Assembly: GCA_963756975.1 (NCBI GenBank)
Contig: CAVWPS010000001.1
Location: forward strand, 310,001-374,000
Origin: CAVRQM01 sp963756975
Lineage (GTDB): Bacteria; Pseudomonadota; Alphaproteobacteria; Acetobacterales; Acetobacteraceae
Direction of reading: 5' to 3'
DNA length: 64,000 nucleotides
Part shown: positions 18,124 through 26,190 of the stretch, piece by piece
Position numbering within the stretch: position 1 is the first letter of the stretch
How the letters are laid out: the number at the start of each line of letters is the position of its first letter
Position numbers and translations under genes: made by a program
Notes under the pieces: model-generated
What the model was told of the DNA's origin: nothing
Seen by the model: the letters and a program-made list of their open reading frames with translations, nothing else
The model's database searches: none

Positions 18124-18981
18124 GTGGACACTTTGCACGCCTACGCCGTCGCCATCGTTCAGGGGGCGACGGAACTGTTCCCCGTCAGCAGTCTCGGCCA
18201 CGCCGTGCTGCTGCCCGCCCTGTTCGGCTGGGGCGAGGATTTGCGCGCGCCCGCCTATCTGCCGTTTCTGGTGCTGCTGCATGTCGGCACCGCCGTGGCC
18301 CTTCTCGGGTTCTTTTGGCGCGACTGGCTCGCGATCGCGACCGGCGTGCTCGGTCTCGGCGGTGCCGCCCGGGTGCGGGAGAGCCGGCGGATCGGGCTGC
18401 TGGTCGTCATCGCCACCATTCCGGCCGTGATCGCGGGGGCGCTGCTGCGGCATGTCGTCGCCAACCTGTTCGCGGCCCCGGTCGCGGCGGCGGCGTTCCT
18501 GGTGCTGAACGGGGTCATGCTGCTGCTGGGCGAGCGGCTACGCGGCGGCGGCCATCGCGGCATCGCGGACCTGAGGCCGACCGACGCGGTGGCGATCGGT
18601 ATCTGGCAGTGCGGCGCGCTGTTCCCCGGCATTTCGCGCTCGGGTGCCACGATCGTGGGCGCGCTGCTGCGCGGCATCGACCACGCGAGCGCCGCGCGCT
18701 TCTCGTTCCTGATCGCGCCGCCGATCATCCTGGGCGCGACCGTGCTGGAAGTGCCACGCCTGCTGGCGGCCGACGTGCCCGTGCAAACGTTCGAGACGGC
18801 GGCGCTGGCCGCGGTGCTGGCCGGCCTCGTCGCCCTCGCCTCCACCTGGTTCCTGATGCGCTGGTTCGCCGCCGGCGACCGGCGGCAGGAGGGCGGCCAC
18901 GACGCGTGGGCGCTGACCCCGTTCGGCTGGTACTGCATCGTCGTCGGCTGCGCGGCCGCGGCTTATTTCGAGGTGGTTTGA
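18124..18981 (+). CDS. uppP: Undecaprenyl-diphosphatase UppP/BacA
   Basis: 285 residues, polytopic. The two catalytic BacA motifs are QGATELFPVSSLGH (residues ~13-26; Glu and the PVSS-x-x-H box) and FPGISRSGATIVGALL (the GxSRSG box near residue 162). It recycles undecaprenyl pyrophosphate to the monophosphate carrier for cell-wall and polysaccharide synthesis. The start is a GTG at 18124. The stop overlaps the next gene's ATG (TGATG). Confidence 0.93.
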   Translation: MDTLHAYAVAIVQGATELFPVSSLGHAVLLPALFGWGEDLRAPAYLPFLVLLHVGTAVALLGFFWRDWLAIATGVLGLGGAARVRESRRIGLLVVIATIPAVIAGALLRHVVANLFAAPVAAAAFLVLNGVMLLLGERLRGGGHRGIADLRPTDAVAIGIWQCGALFPGISRSGATIVGALLRGIDHASAARFSFLIAPPIILGATVLEVPRLLAADVPVQTFETAALAAVLAGLVALASTWFLMRWFAAGDRRQEGGHDAWALTPFGWYCIVVGCAAAAYFEVV

Positions 18982-19715
18982 TGCGCGCGGCGCTGCTGGC
19001 GCTGGCGCTGGCGCTGGTGACCTCGGCCCCGGCGCTCGCCGAACCGCTCGCCGCGACCGCCTTCCCCCGCGACCTGCCCTGGTGGCAGGCGCGCCACGCG
19101 GCCAAGGTCGCGGAGGCGGCGCGCGGCGCGGACCTCGTGCTACTCGGCGACTCGATCACCCAGCAGCTCGAGCGGCCGGACTACGCGCCGGTGTGGCGGC
19201 GCTTCTTCGGCGGCCACCGCGTGCTCGACCTGGGCTTCACCGGCGATGCGACCTCGCATCTGTTGTGGCGGATCCAGCATGGCGAGCTGGACGGGGTGCA
19301 TCCCGCCGGCGCGGTCGTCTTGATCGGGGCGAACAATTTGGGCCGGGTCCACTGGCCGGCGGCCGACGATGTGGCCGGCATCGACGCCGTGGTCGCGGCG
19401 ACGCGGGCGAAATTGCCGGCGACGCCGATCCTGCTGCTGGCGGTGCTGCCATCCGATCGCGGCCCGTGGGCGCGGACGCAGGAGGCCGCGATCGACGCCG
19501 CATTGGCCAAGCGCTACGGCGGCGGGGCCGTCCCGGGTGTCACGTTTTACGATCCGACCCCGCTGTTCACGACGCCGGACGGCCGCGTCGATCAGTCCGA
19601 CTACCGCGATCCGCCGCAAGCCCCGGCGCTGCATCCGACGCCCGCCGGCATGACGAAGCTATTCCTGGCGATCGAGCCCACCCTGGCCGCCTGGTTCGGC
19701 AGCACGCCTCGTTAG
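18981..19715 (+). CDS. Exported SGNH/GDSL hydrolase
   Basis: 244 residues. A signal peptide (MRAALLALALALVTSAPALA) is followed by block I LLGDSITQQ with the nucleophile Ser, block II glycine in DLGFTGD, block III as IGANN (N in the oxyanion position) and block V DxxH-like ALHPTPAG. The family resembles platelet-activating-factor acetylhydrolase IB-like GDSL esterases. It is translationally coupled to uppP, suggesting an envelope or glycan deacetylation role (inference). Its 3' end overlaps the convergent regulator gene by 4 bases. Confidence 0.87.
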   Translation: MRAALLALALALVTSAPALAEPLAATAFPRDLPWWQARHAAKVAEAARGADLVLLGDSITQQLERPDYAPVWRRFFGGHRVLDLGFTGDATSHLLWRIQHGELDGVHPAGAVVLIGANNLGRVHWPAADDVAGIDAVVAATRAKLPATPILLLAVLPSDRGPWARTQEAAIDAALAKRYGGGAVPGVTFYDPTPLFTTPDGRVDQSDYRDPPQAPALHPTPAGMTKLFLAIEPTLAAWFGSTPR

Positions 19716-20473
19716 GCTGCGAGCACGGCCGAGCGAACGTCGGCAAGCCTGACCAGGCCATCGGCGGGCCGCTCCGCCGCGAGCAGATCGAGGCGCAGCA
19801 GCCGGTAGCCGCCCCGGTCGTGCAGCAGGATGCGCGGGCTGCTCGGGCGCGGTTCGATCTTCAGGCGCAACCGGTAGACGTGGGTCTCCACGGTGTGGGT
19901 CGCCGCCGTGATGTTGTAGCCCCAAACGTCGGCCAGCAAATCCTCGCGCGTCACCATCGCACCCGCCGCGCGATACAGATATTTCAGCACCGCCGCCTCC
20001 TTCTCGGTCAGGCGGGTCGGCCTTGTCTGCCCCGGCTCGTGCAGCGTTTTATCGGCCGGCCGGAAGGTGAAATCCCCCACCCGCATCTCGAGGTGCTCGG
20101 CCACCTCGTATAGGCGCTGGTGCGCGCGCACGCGGGCCGCGATCTCCTGCGGGCGGAACGGCTTGACCATCCAGTCGTTGGCGCCCGCGTCGAGGCCGCG
20201 CACGACGTCGGCTTCCTGCGTGAGGTTGCTGAGCATCAGGATCGGCATGGTCAGGCCGCGCGCCCGCAGCATCTGGCACAGCTCCCGCCCATCGCCGTCG
20301 GGCAGTTCCGCGTCCAGGATGGCCGCGTCGAACCGCTCCTCCCGCACCGCGGCCAATGCGCCGACGATGTTCCCCGCCTGCCGCGTTCGAGCCCCGAGCG
20401 ACGTCTCGAGCGATGACGCCAGCGCCGCGCGGGCCGAGATGTCTGGGTCGACTAACAGCACCGCCGGTCTCAT
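19712..20473 (-). CDS. OmpR-type response regulator with slightly atypical receiver
   Basis: 253 residues. The receiver opens VLLVDPDISARAALASSL, so the usual Asp-Asp pair is split (VDPD). It carries the phospho-acceptor Asp in AAILDAELPDGDG, Ser in MLSNLTQ and Lys in VKPFRPQEI. The DNA-binding winged helix runs from LTEKEAAVLKYLYRAAGAMVT to HDRGGYRLLRL. No kinase gene is adjacent, so it is an orphan regulator. Its stop overlaps that of the convergent SGNH hydrolase. Confidence 0.88.
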   Translation of the reverse strand: MRPAVLLVDPDISARAALASSLETSLGARTRQAGNIVGALAAVREERFDAAILDAELPDGDGRELCQMLRARGLTMPILMLSNLTQEADVVRGLDAGANDWMVKPFRPQEIAARVRAHQRLYEVAEHLEMRVGDFTFRPADKTLHEPGQTRPTRLTEKEAAVLKYLYRAAGAMVTREDLLADVWGYNITAATHTVETHVYRLRLKIEPRPSSPRILLHDRGGYRLLRLDLLAAERPADGLVRLADVRSAVLAA

Positions 20474-20596
20474 CTGCGCTCACCCCTTCACGGTATCGTG
20501 AGAGAGGAAGGGAGCGAATGGATCGGAGCAAGGGTAAGTTCCCGAGTCCCGGTCGCTATTAACGCGGCATTGAAACGATGACGGCGATTTTGCGGC

Positions 20597-21046
20597 CTAG
20601 TAACGCGTGTAGGCGAGGAATTTGCCCGACAGACCGAGCTTGACCCGGTCGCCCTTCTGGTCCGGCTGGCGCTCCAATGTCATATCGAAATCGATCGCAC
20701 TCATGATGCCGTCGCCGAATTCCTCGTGGATCAGCTCCTTCCAGGTGGTGCCGTAGACCTGCAGCAGTTCGTAAAAGCGATAGATTAATGGGTCGGTCGG
20801 AACCGCCGTCGGCAGCGATCCGCGATACGGGATTTTCTGCAGGAGGCGCGTCTCCGCCTCATCGAGGCCGAATAGGGTCGCGGCCTTCTCGGCCGTTTCC
20901 GCCGTCATGGACATCTGGCCGAGGCACGCGGCACACGTCCAGACCGGCGCGTGGCCAAGCCGGGCGGCCACGTCGGCCCAGGTCAGGCCCTTGGCCGATT
21001 TGATCTCCATGATCTTGAGGCCGAGCTCTGTTTTAGCGTCGTTCAT
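20597..21046 (-). CDS. cynS: Cyanate hydratase (cyanase)
   Basis: 149 residues, the normal cyanase length. The N-terminal helical domain is followed by the catalytic core IYRFYELLQVYGTTWKELI and GDGIMSAIDFDM. The catalytic triad is present with exact family spacing: Arg90, Glu93, Ser116 (E. coli Arg96, Glu99, Ser122). It decomposes cyanate with bicarbonate to CO2 and ammonia (via carbamate). The ATG at 21046 begins MNDAKTELG; a longer frame to 21103 runs through a hairpin. It lies downstream of the rhodanese gene, so cyanate/cyanide-related sulfur-nitrogen detoxification is a plausible shared theme. Confidence 0.94.
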   Translation of the reverse strand: MNDAKTELGLKIMEIKSAKGLTWADVAARLGHAPVWTCAACLGQMSMTAETAEKAATLFGLDEAETRLLQKIPYRGSLPTAVPTDPLIYRFYELLQVYGTTWKELIHEEFGDGIMSAIDFDMTLERQPDQKGDRVKLGLSGKFLAYTRY

Positions 21047-21071
21047 TCTTTGTCTTTCGTTTGCGCCAAGG

Positions 21072-21121
21072 AACTCCTCCTTGCCCGGGCTCGACCCGGC
21101 CAAGGAGGTTGGGGGTCTTTT
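21072..21121 (-). promoter_or_regulatory. Strong hairpin between rhodanese and cyanase genes
   Basis: AACTCCTCCTTG (21072-21083) pairs with CAAGGAGGTT (21101-21110) around a GC-rich inner stem of CCGGG/CCCGG type. An alternative 5-bp hairpin (AAGGA/TCCTT) uses the same AAGGAGG tract, so the two are mutually exclusive. Read on the minus strand, the structure lies after the rhodanese stop and 26 bases before the cyanase ATG. The plus strand has a short T-run at 21118-21121. It could be a terminator, a processing site or an attenuator. Confidence 0.5.
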
Positions 21122-21133
21122 GCTCCGCGTGCC

Positions 21134-22024
21134 CTACTCGGCCGCCGCGGCCATCGGCATCGGCTCGGACCGCCACGGCAGGCCGGCTTCGATCGGCAGC
21201 GCCTCGTTGCGGCTCCACTCGTTCCACGAGCCGAAATACATCCGCACGTCCGTGATCCCGGCCTCCTTCAAGGCGACCAGCGAGTTCGACGCGCGCGCGC
21301 CCTTGAAGCAGTAGAGGTAGACGGGCGTGGACGCGGTGACGCCGACCGTGTGGCACTCGGCCAGGATCTCGTCGCGGCTCTTGAACATCGGCCCCGCCGC
21401 GGTCGGCTTCATCAGGCGGTACCATTCGAGCCACTTGGCCCCCGGGATGCGGCCCTTGCGGGGGCAGAAATCCTTGCCGTAGGGCGAAGAACTGTCGCCG
21501 ATCCACTCGTCGACGTCGCGCACGTCGAGCTTCACGATCGAATCGTCTCCGACGGCCGCGAGCATCTCCTGGTATCCGATCATCATGCCCGTGCCCGCGT
21601 CGCTCAGCGGGAATTCGCGCGCGACGGGTTTCGCGGGCTCGGTGCTGATCGGCAACGCCGCCGCCTCCCAAGCCTGGAAACCGCCGTGCAGGACCATCGC
21701 CTTCGGGTAGCCGAGGAACGAGAGCAGGAAGTAGCCACGGCAGGACTGGCCGAAGCCGCTGCTCATGTTGCCCTCGTAGATCACCGCCGTCTGCTCGCCG
21801 CCCAAGCCGGCGGCGCCGAACAAATCCGCGAACTTCTGGCGCAGCTCGGCCATGCCCTCGGGCGTGGACGTCGCGAGGTAGGTGAACACCTCGTGGACGT
21901 TGACGGCACCCGGAATGTGGCCGGCGGCGTAGGCGGCCGGGTTACGGGTGTCGATCACGACGATGTTCGGATCGGACAGCATCGGCTGCAACTCGGCCGG
22001 GCTCAGCAGGACTTTGTCGCTCAT
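21134..22024 (-). CDS. sseA: Two-domain rhodanese (thiosulfate/3-mercaptopyruvate sulfurtransferase)
   Basis: 296 residues with two rhodanese modules. The N-terminal module (VVIDTRNPAAYAAGHIPGAV, residues ~22-41) is the non-catalytic copy. The C-terminal one carries the active-site Cys239 in the loop CFKGARAS. Loop residues determine thiosulfate versus mercaptopyruvate preference; this loop (C-F-K-G-A-R) is thiosulfate-type rather than the CGSGVT of mercaptopyruvate enzymes. It transfers sulfur to cyanide or other acceptors in the cytoplasm. It sits between cynS and a ferredoxin gene in the same direction. Confidence 0.9.
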   Translation of the reverse strand: MSDKVLLSPAELQPMLSDPNIVVIDTRNPAAYAAGHIPGAVNVHEVFTYLATSTPEGMAELRQKFADLFGAAGLGGEQTAVIYEGNMSSGFGQSCRGYFLLSFLGYPKAMVLHGGFQAWEAAALPISTEPAKPVAREFPLSDAGTGMMIGYQEMLAAVGDDSIVKLDVRDVDEWIGDSSSPYGKDFCPRKGRIPGAKWLEWYRLMKPTAAGPMFKSRDEILAECHTVGVTASTPVYLYCFKGARASNSLVALKEAGITDVRMYFGSWNEWSRNEALPIEAGLPWRSEPMPMAAAAE

Positions 22025-22055
22025 GGGCGGCTCCTCTGAAGTCGGGTTGAACGGG

Positions 22056-22349
22056 TCACCGGGGCAGCGACAGGACGATCCCGTCCGTGTCGGGGCCGAG
22101 GCGGATCTGGCACGCCAACCGCGAGGTCGCGGTCAGGTTGAACACGGTGTCGAGCATCGCCTCCTCGTCCTCGGACGGGGGCGGCAGACGGTCGATCCAG
22201 GCCGGATCGACGACGACGTGGCAGGTGGCGCAGGCGAGCGATCCCTCGCACTCGCCGGCGAGCGGGTAGCCGGCGTCCCGGGCGGTTCGCATCGCGTCCG
22301 ATCCGTCGGGCGCGTCGAGCCGGCGGCCTTCGATCACCAGGGCGGCCAT
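22056..22349 (-). CDS. [2Fe-2S] ferredoxin
   Basis: 97 residues. The cluster ligands are Cys34, Cys40, Cys43 and Cys80 (GECEGSLACATCHVVV ... LACQI), the C-x5-C-x2-C-x36-C pattern of adrenodoxin/FdxB-type ferredoxins. These pass electrons to oxygenases or to Fe-S assembly. Its ATG overlaps the stop of the upstream flavoprotein gene by one base (TGATG), so it is co-translated and may serve that enzyme. Confidence 0.92.
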   Translation of the reverse strand: MAALVIEGRRLDAPDGSDAMRTARDAGYPLAGECEGSLACATCHVVVDPAWIDRLPPPSEDEEAMLDTVFNLTATSRLACQIRLGPDTDGIVLSLPR

Positions 22350-23476
22350 CAGTGCCTTGTCCCGGTGGTCGCAAGCTCCATCCGCAGATGACGGACGGAC
22401 GGCGTGATGAGGGCGACGAAATTACCCTCCCGCTGGCGGCGCGCGATCGCCGAGCCCTCGAGGTAGCCGCGGGCACCGCCGTGCAGCACGGCCGATTGGG
22501 TCGCCCGCAGGGTCAGTTCGCTGGTCGCGAGACGCGCTTCCAGCACGGATCGCATGTAGCCGGGGTCGGTCTCGTCCGGCGTCGCGGCGAGCTGCATCAG
22601 GGTCGCGCGGAGGTCCGCCACCGCCGCCTCGATCGTCTCCGGCCGGTCCGACAGGTATTTGTTGGTCGACAGATGCGTGCGGTCGGCCGCGTGCATCAGA
22701 CCGATGCAGCCGTCGATGACGCCGAGGCCCATGCCGGTTTGCAGCAGCACGAAGCCGGGCCTGATGCGGCGCGCCATGTCGGACAGCGGGTCGGCCAGCA
22801 GCATGTCGTCGGCGATGAACGCGCGGCGGAACAGCACGCTGTAGGTGCCGGTCCCTTCGAGGGCGATGAAATGGGCGTTCTGGCGGATCTCGACGCCCGG
22901 CTGGCCGCACCGGACCATCGCCATCAGCCGGTGCGAGGCGTCGTTCGCATCCTCGAAGATGGTGCCGAACCAGTGGCCCTCGCCGAGGTTGGACACCCAC
23001 GGCAGCACGCCGGAGACGACGTAGCCGCCATCGGCCCGGGTCGCCTTCAGCTTGAACCCCTCGATCCCGGCCAGCGCCTTGACCGGGTTCGACAACCCCG
23101 TCCCGCCCATCGCGACGCCGTGCGCCAGTGCCGGTTGCAGGCGGGCACGCAAATCGGTGTTGCCGCTGTTCTCCAGGTACCAGCCGCACGCGTCCTGGCA
23201 CCAGGTGCAGAACGCGGTCGACATGCAGCTCGCGCCGATGGCGGCCATCGCCTCGATCGCGACGCCCAGATCGCGCGCGGCGAGCGGGGTTTCGGCGGCG
23301 AGGTGCGCGGCGAACGCGCCGTTGCGGCCCAGTGCGCGCATCGCCTCGGCCGGATAGGTGCCGTGGTCGATCTGCCCGACGATCGGATCGAGCGACGCGG
23401 TCACCTCCGCCCTCACCCGCGCCAGCAGGCCGGGGGCACCGCCGGCCTCGGTCAGGATGGCGGCGCCCCCATCCAT
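22349..23476 (-). CDS. Acyl-CoA dehydrogenase-like flavoprotein
   Basis: 375 residues with the ACAD three-domain fold: an N-terminal helical domain (to ~110), a middle beta-domain (GVAMGGTGLSNPV, VVSGVLPWVSNLGEGHWFG) and a C-terminal helical domain (GMGLGVIDGCIGLMHAADRTH ... SAVLHGGARGYLEGSAIARR). The general build resembles SfnB/DszC-like flavin monooxygenases as much as true dehydrogenases, and a catalytic Glu cannot be placed by eye. The ATG at 23476 is chosen because it overlaps the OsmC stop; the long upstream frame is the shadow of osmC. It is co-translated with OsmC and ferredoxin, so an oxidative or detoxifying role is plausible. Confidence 0.82.
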   Translation of the reverse strand: MDGGAAILTEAGGAPGLLARVRAEVTASLDPIVGQIDHGTYPAEAMRALGRNGAFAAHLAAETPLAARDLGVAIEAMAAIGASCMSTAFCTWCQDACGWYLENSGNTDLRARLQPALAHGVAMGGTGLSNPVKALAGIEGFKLKATRADGGYVVSGVLPWVSNLGEGHWFGTIFEDANDASHRLMAMVRCGQPGVEIRQNAHFIALEGTGTYSVLFRRAFIADDMLLADPLSDMARRIRPGFVLLQTGMGLGVIDGCIGLMHAADRTHLSTNKYLSDRPETIEAAVADLRATLMQLAATPDETDPGYMRSVLEARLATSELTLRATQSAVLHGGARGYLEGSAIARRQREGNFVALITPSVRHLRMELATTGTRH

Positions 23477-24009
23477 CAGGCGGCGCTCACGTCGAGGGCG
23501 ACGGGCTTGGTGAACGTGTTCGCGACCGGCGACCACTTCGCGGCGTGCGCGATCAGCGCGTCCAGCTTGTCCTGCGGCGCGTCCGCGTCGAGATGGACTT
23601 TCACCCGCACCGCGTCGAACCCGACCGGCTTCGGCGAGGTGTCGCCGGTGCCCCAGACGGACGTGATGTTGATGTCCGCCTCGAGCTCCAGTTCGAGCCT
23701 GTTGATCGTGATGTTCTGGCTGACGGCGTTGGCGTGGATGCCGACGGCCAGGCACGAGCCGAGGGCCGCGAGCGACGCCTCCGACGGGTTCGGCGCGGTG
23801 TCGTCGCCGAGCAGCACCGGCGGCTCGTCGATGACGTGGGCCGGCAGGGTGCGGATCATGTTGAGGTGGCGGAACCGCCCCTCGGCGATGGTCCGGCATT
23901 TCAGCGTCTTGATGGCCTGCGGGTTCTCGCGGCCCTTGGCGATCAGGCCGTTCAGCCCGTCCTTGTCGATCGGCTGAAGGCAGGAAATCATGGCGGTGGC
24001 GGCACTCAT
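23476..24009 (-). CDS. OsmC-family protein
   Basis: A 177-residue OsmC/Ohr-like fold. The redox cysteine sits in SLAALGSCLAVGIHANAV, and the preceding LLGDDTAPNPSEA loop is typical of the YhfA/OsmC subgroup. These proteins reduce organic hydroperoxides or handle sulfane sulfur. It is the first gene of the unit osmC-ACAD-ferredoxin-(rhodanese-cyanase), divergent from the TetR regulator. A single Cys is visible in the core, so Ohr-type two-Cys chemistry is not assured. Confidence 0.85.
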   Translation of the reverse strand: MSAATAMISCLQPIDKDGLNGLIAKGRENPQAIKTLKCRTIAEGRFRHLNMIRTLPAHVIDEPPVLLGDDTAPNPSEASLAALGSCLAVGIHANAVSQNITINRLELELEADINITSVWGTGDTSPKPVGFDAVRVKVHLDADAPQDKLDALIAHAAKWSPVANTFTKPVALDVSAA

Positions 24010-24081
24010 GGCGGTCTCCCGAATTTTTGGCGCGGACCGGTTCGGTCCGCGCTGACGTCTATCGTATCAGCCCGGTTATCA

Positions 24082-24097
24082 GACAGACCGTTCTGTC
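24082..24097. promoter_or_regulatory. TetR-type palindromic operator
   Basis: GACAGA (24082-24087), CCGT, TCTGTC (24092-24097): perfect 6-bp arms with a 4-bp centre in the divergent osmC/tetR intergenic region. This size and symmetry is classical for TetR-family operators, many of which have an ACAGACCG/CGGTCTGT core. It lies about 75 bases upstream of osmC and 125 bases upstream of tetR. Confidence 0.65.
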
Positions 24098-24221
24098 CAT
24101 GAGGGGTGCTAAGCAACGCGCGTGCCACTGCGCGCACTCGCGGCGCGAGCCGAGATCGGCCACACTCACGCGAGAGCTGAACAGGAAGTTGCCCAAGGCG
24201 TGGGCATCACGGAGGCATTTG

Positions 24222-24851
24222 GTGGAATTAGCGGCAGGCACGGTCGGCGAGGAGGCGGTCACGCCCGAAATCGGGCAGATCGCGAAGAAGCCGCCGCACC
24301 AGCGCATCGTCGAGGTCGCCCGCGAGCTATTCTGCCGCGACGGCATCCATGCGACCGGCATCGATCGCATCCTCGCCGAGGCGGGCGCGTCGAAGATGAC
24401 GCTGTATGCCCGGTTCGGCAGCAAGGAGGCGCTGCTGCGCGAGGTGTTGCGCGCCGAGGGGGCGGATTGGCGGGAGGCGTTCTTCGCCGCCGTGATGGAC
24501 AGCGCGCCGGACGCGCAGGGCCGGCTGGAGGCGCTGGTCGGCGCGCTGGGCGGCTGGTTTCGCGGCGGGCGGTTTTACGGCTGCGCGTTCATGAACGCGT
24601 CCGCCGAGCACACGAAGGGTCAGCCCTGGCTGCGGGCGCTGGCGGCGGACCATCACCGGGTGATCCTGGACACGCTCGACCGGCTGGCGACCGAGGCCGG
24701 CTACACCGAGCCGGCGATGCTCGCGCGGCAGTTGCTGCTGCTGATCGACGGGATCATCGCCGCCCTGATGGTCAGCGGCGACGCGGCGGTGCTGGACGTG
24801 GGGGCGAGGAACCTGCGCGCGATCCTGGGGGCCGAGCGCGCCGCCCGGTAG
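24222..24851 (+). CDS. TetR/AcrR-family transcriptional regulator
   Basis: 209 residues. The N-terminal HTH is clear: RIVEVARELFCRDGIHATGI, then DRILAEAGASKMTLYARFGS and KEALLREVL. The C-terminal ligand domain has GWFRGGRFYGCAFMNASAEH, as in the TetR_C subgroup related to YxaF/LmrA regulators. The GTG at 24222 is preferred because a GGAGG Shine-Dalgarno lies at 24211-24215; an upstream ATG would run through the promoter. It probably represses the divergent osmC-ACAD-ferredoxin unit and itself through the palindrome at 24082-24097. Confidence 0.9.
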   Translation: MELAAGTVGEEAVTPEIGQIAKKPPHQRIVEVARELFCRDGIHATGIDRILAEAGASKMTLYARFGSKEALLREVLRAEGADWREAFFAAVMDSAPDAQGRLEALVGALGGWFRGGRFYGCAFMNASAEHTKGQPWLRALAADHHRVILDTLDRLATEAGYTEPAMLARQLLLLIDGIIAALMVSGDAAVLDVGARNLRAILGAERAAR

Positions 24852-24858
24852 CCGCCCT

Positions 24859-25224
24859 TTAGTGGCGCACGTCGAACGGCAGCGATCCGCTCAGCGCGGC
24901 ACCGTCGTTCGCGTGCGCCGACCAGTTCAGCGTGTAGTGGCCAGCGGGAAGCTGTCCGACCGACCCGTACAGCACGCTGGGCTGCGATTGCAGGCGGACC
25001 GGCACCGTGCGGGTGCTGGCGTCCGGCAGCACCAGCATGAACCGGGACGCCTCGTGGTCGAGCGGGTGGTCGAAGTGCAGCGCGAACGCGACGCCCGAGC
25101 CGCTCATGATCTGGTTCGGTCGCGGCTCGGACGACATCAGGTGCATCGGGGCCGGTGCCGCCGCCGCCAGCGCGATCGCGGCGAGACCGAGCGCCGCGCG
25201 GCGGGCCCACATCGTGTTCGTCAT
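24859..25224 (-). CDS. CopC-domain periplasmic copper-binding protein
   Basis: 121 residues with a signal peptide ending near AAAPAP and a CopC-type beta-barrel: HLMSSEPRPNQIMSGS (N-terminal His of the Cu(II) site), LHFDHPLDHEASRF, and the terminal GHYTLNWSAHANDGAALSGSLPFDV. These resemble CopC/YobA/PcoC. The usual partner CopD membrane protein is not adjacent. It is convergent with the tetR gene. The ATG at 25224 gives the standard signal peptide; the frame extends 12 codons further upstream. Confidence 0.85.
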   Translation of the reverse strand: MTNTMWARRAALGLAAIALAAAAPAPMHLMSSEPRPNQIMSGSGVAFALHFDHPLDHEASRFMLVLPDASTRTVPVRLQSQPSVLYGSVGQLPAGHYTLNWSAHANDGAALSGSLPFDVRH

Positions 25225-25282
25225 GTTCGCTCCGTCCGTCGTTACGCCCCTGATACGCACGGGGCGTCCGGAAAGGAACGGC

Positions 25283-26149
25283 CTACGCGAACGCCCAGCG
25301 CAGCGTGCGCGCGATGCCGAGCGTGCCGGCGCGGACCAGCGGGCGAGCGAGTGCCGGGTTGTCGAGGCCGTGCATCCGGCGAGCCCAATCCGGCAGCAGG
25401 TCGATGCCGGCCTGACGGGTCAGCCGCTGCAACGGCTCGACCGCCGGGCTGACCGCCTTCTGGTTCAGCAGCAGGCGCGAGATTTCGCGGGTGCGGTTGT
25501 CGTAACGGAGCGCCGGTCTCGTCGCCTCGATCAGCGCCTTCGCCTGCGCCCGGGTGCGCGGCAGCGGGTCGGCGCCGAGTGCCCCGCCGATCTGCGCCAT
25601 CTCCGCGAAATAGGAGTCCTGGTCGGCGCGCGACATGCGCGGCTCGGCGTAGCGGATCCAGCCGTCGAGGAAGCTGGTCGTCTCGGTCACGTGCACCCAC
25701 GCCAGCAGGGCCGGATCGTTGGCGGAATACGCCGTCCCGTCCGGCAGGGTGCCGTTGATGTGGCCGTGGACGGCGCGGATTTTCGCGAGGATCGCCCTCG
25801 CCTCCTCCGGACCGCCGAACGTGGTGACCGAGATGAACCGGGCGGTTCGCCGCAGCCGCGCACTCATGTCGTCGCGGAACTGGGAGTGGTCCCACACGCC
25901 GGCCAGCACGGCGGGATGCAGCATCTGCAGCAGCAGGCTGGCGATGCCGCCGACCATCATCGATGTCACGTCGCCATGCACCCGCCACGTCACCGAGTTC
26001 GGGCCGAACAGCCCGTCCGCCCGGCGCGCGACCGGCTTTTCGCCCCGCGCGCGGTCGTTGAAGATCGACACGACCTGTGCCGCGATCGCGGCCTTCAGGG
26101 GACGCGCGAACGTGTCGGACGAAATCGAGGGATAACCTGCTGACGACAT
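25283..26149 (-). CDS. MpaB-family (DUF2236) oxygenase
   Basis: 288 residues with the DUF2236 landmarks: RVHGDVTSMMVGGIASLLLQMLHPAVLAGVWDHS split as a helix plus the conserved H-P, FGGPEEARAILAKIRAVHGHI with the HxHI pair, LLAWVHVTETTSFLDGW and the haem/metal-binding-type His residues. The family includes latex-clearing-protein relatives and fungal MpaB, proposed haem- or metal-dependent oxygenases. The ATG at 26149 is chosen; the upstream frame is the shadow of the permease gene. Substrate unknown. Confidence 0.85.
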   Translation of the reverse strand: MSSAGYPSISSDTFARPLKAAIAAQVVSIFNDRARGEKPVARRADGLFGPNSVTWRVHGDVTSMMVGGIASLLLQMLHPAVLAGVWDHSQFRDDMSARLRRTARFISVTTFGGPEEARAILAKIRAVHGHINGTLPDGTAYSANDPALLAWVHVTETTSFLDGWIRYAEPRMSRADQDSYFAEMAQIGGALGADPLPRTRAQAKALIEATRPALRYDNRTREISRLLLNQKAVSPAVEPLQRLTRQAGIDLLPDWARRMHGLDNPALARPLVRAGTLGIARTLRWAFA

Positions 26150-26190
26150 CGCCGGTACATGGTCGGCGGCGGCGGTTCGCGAAGGCCCGC

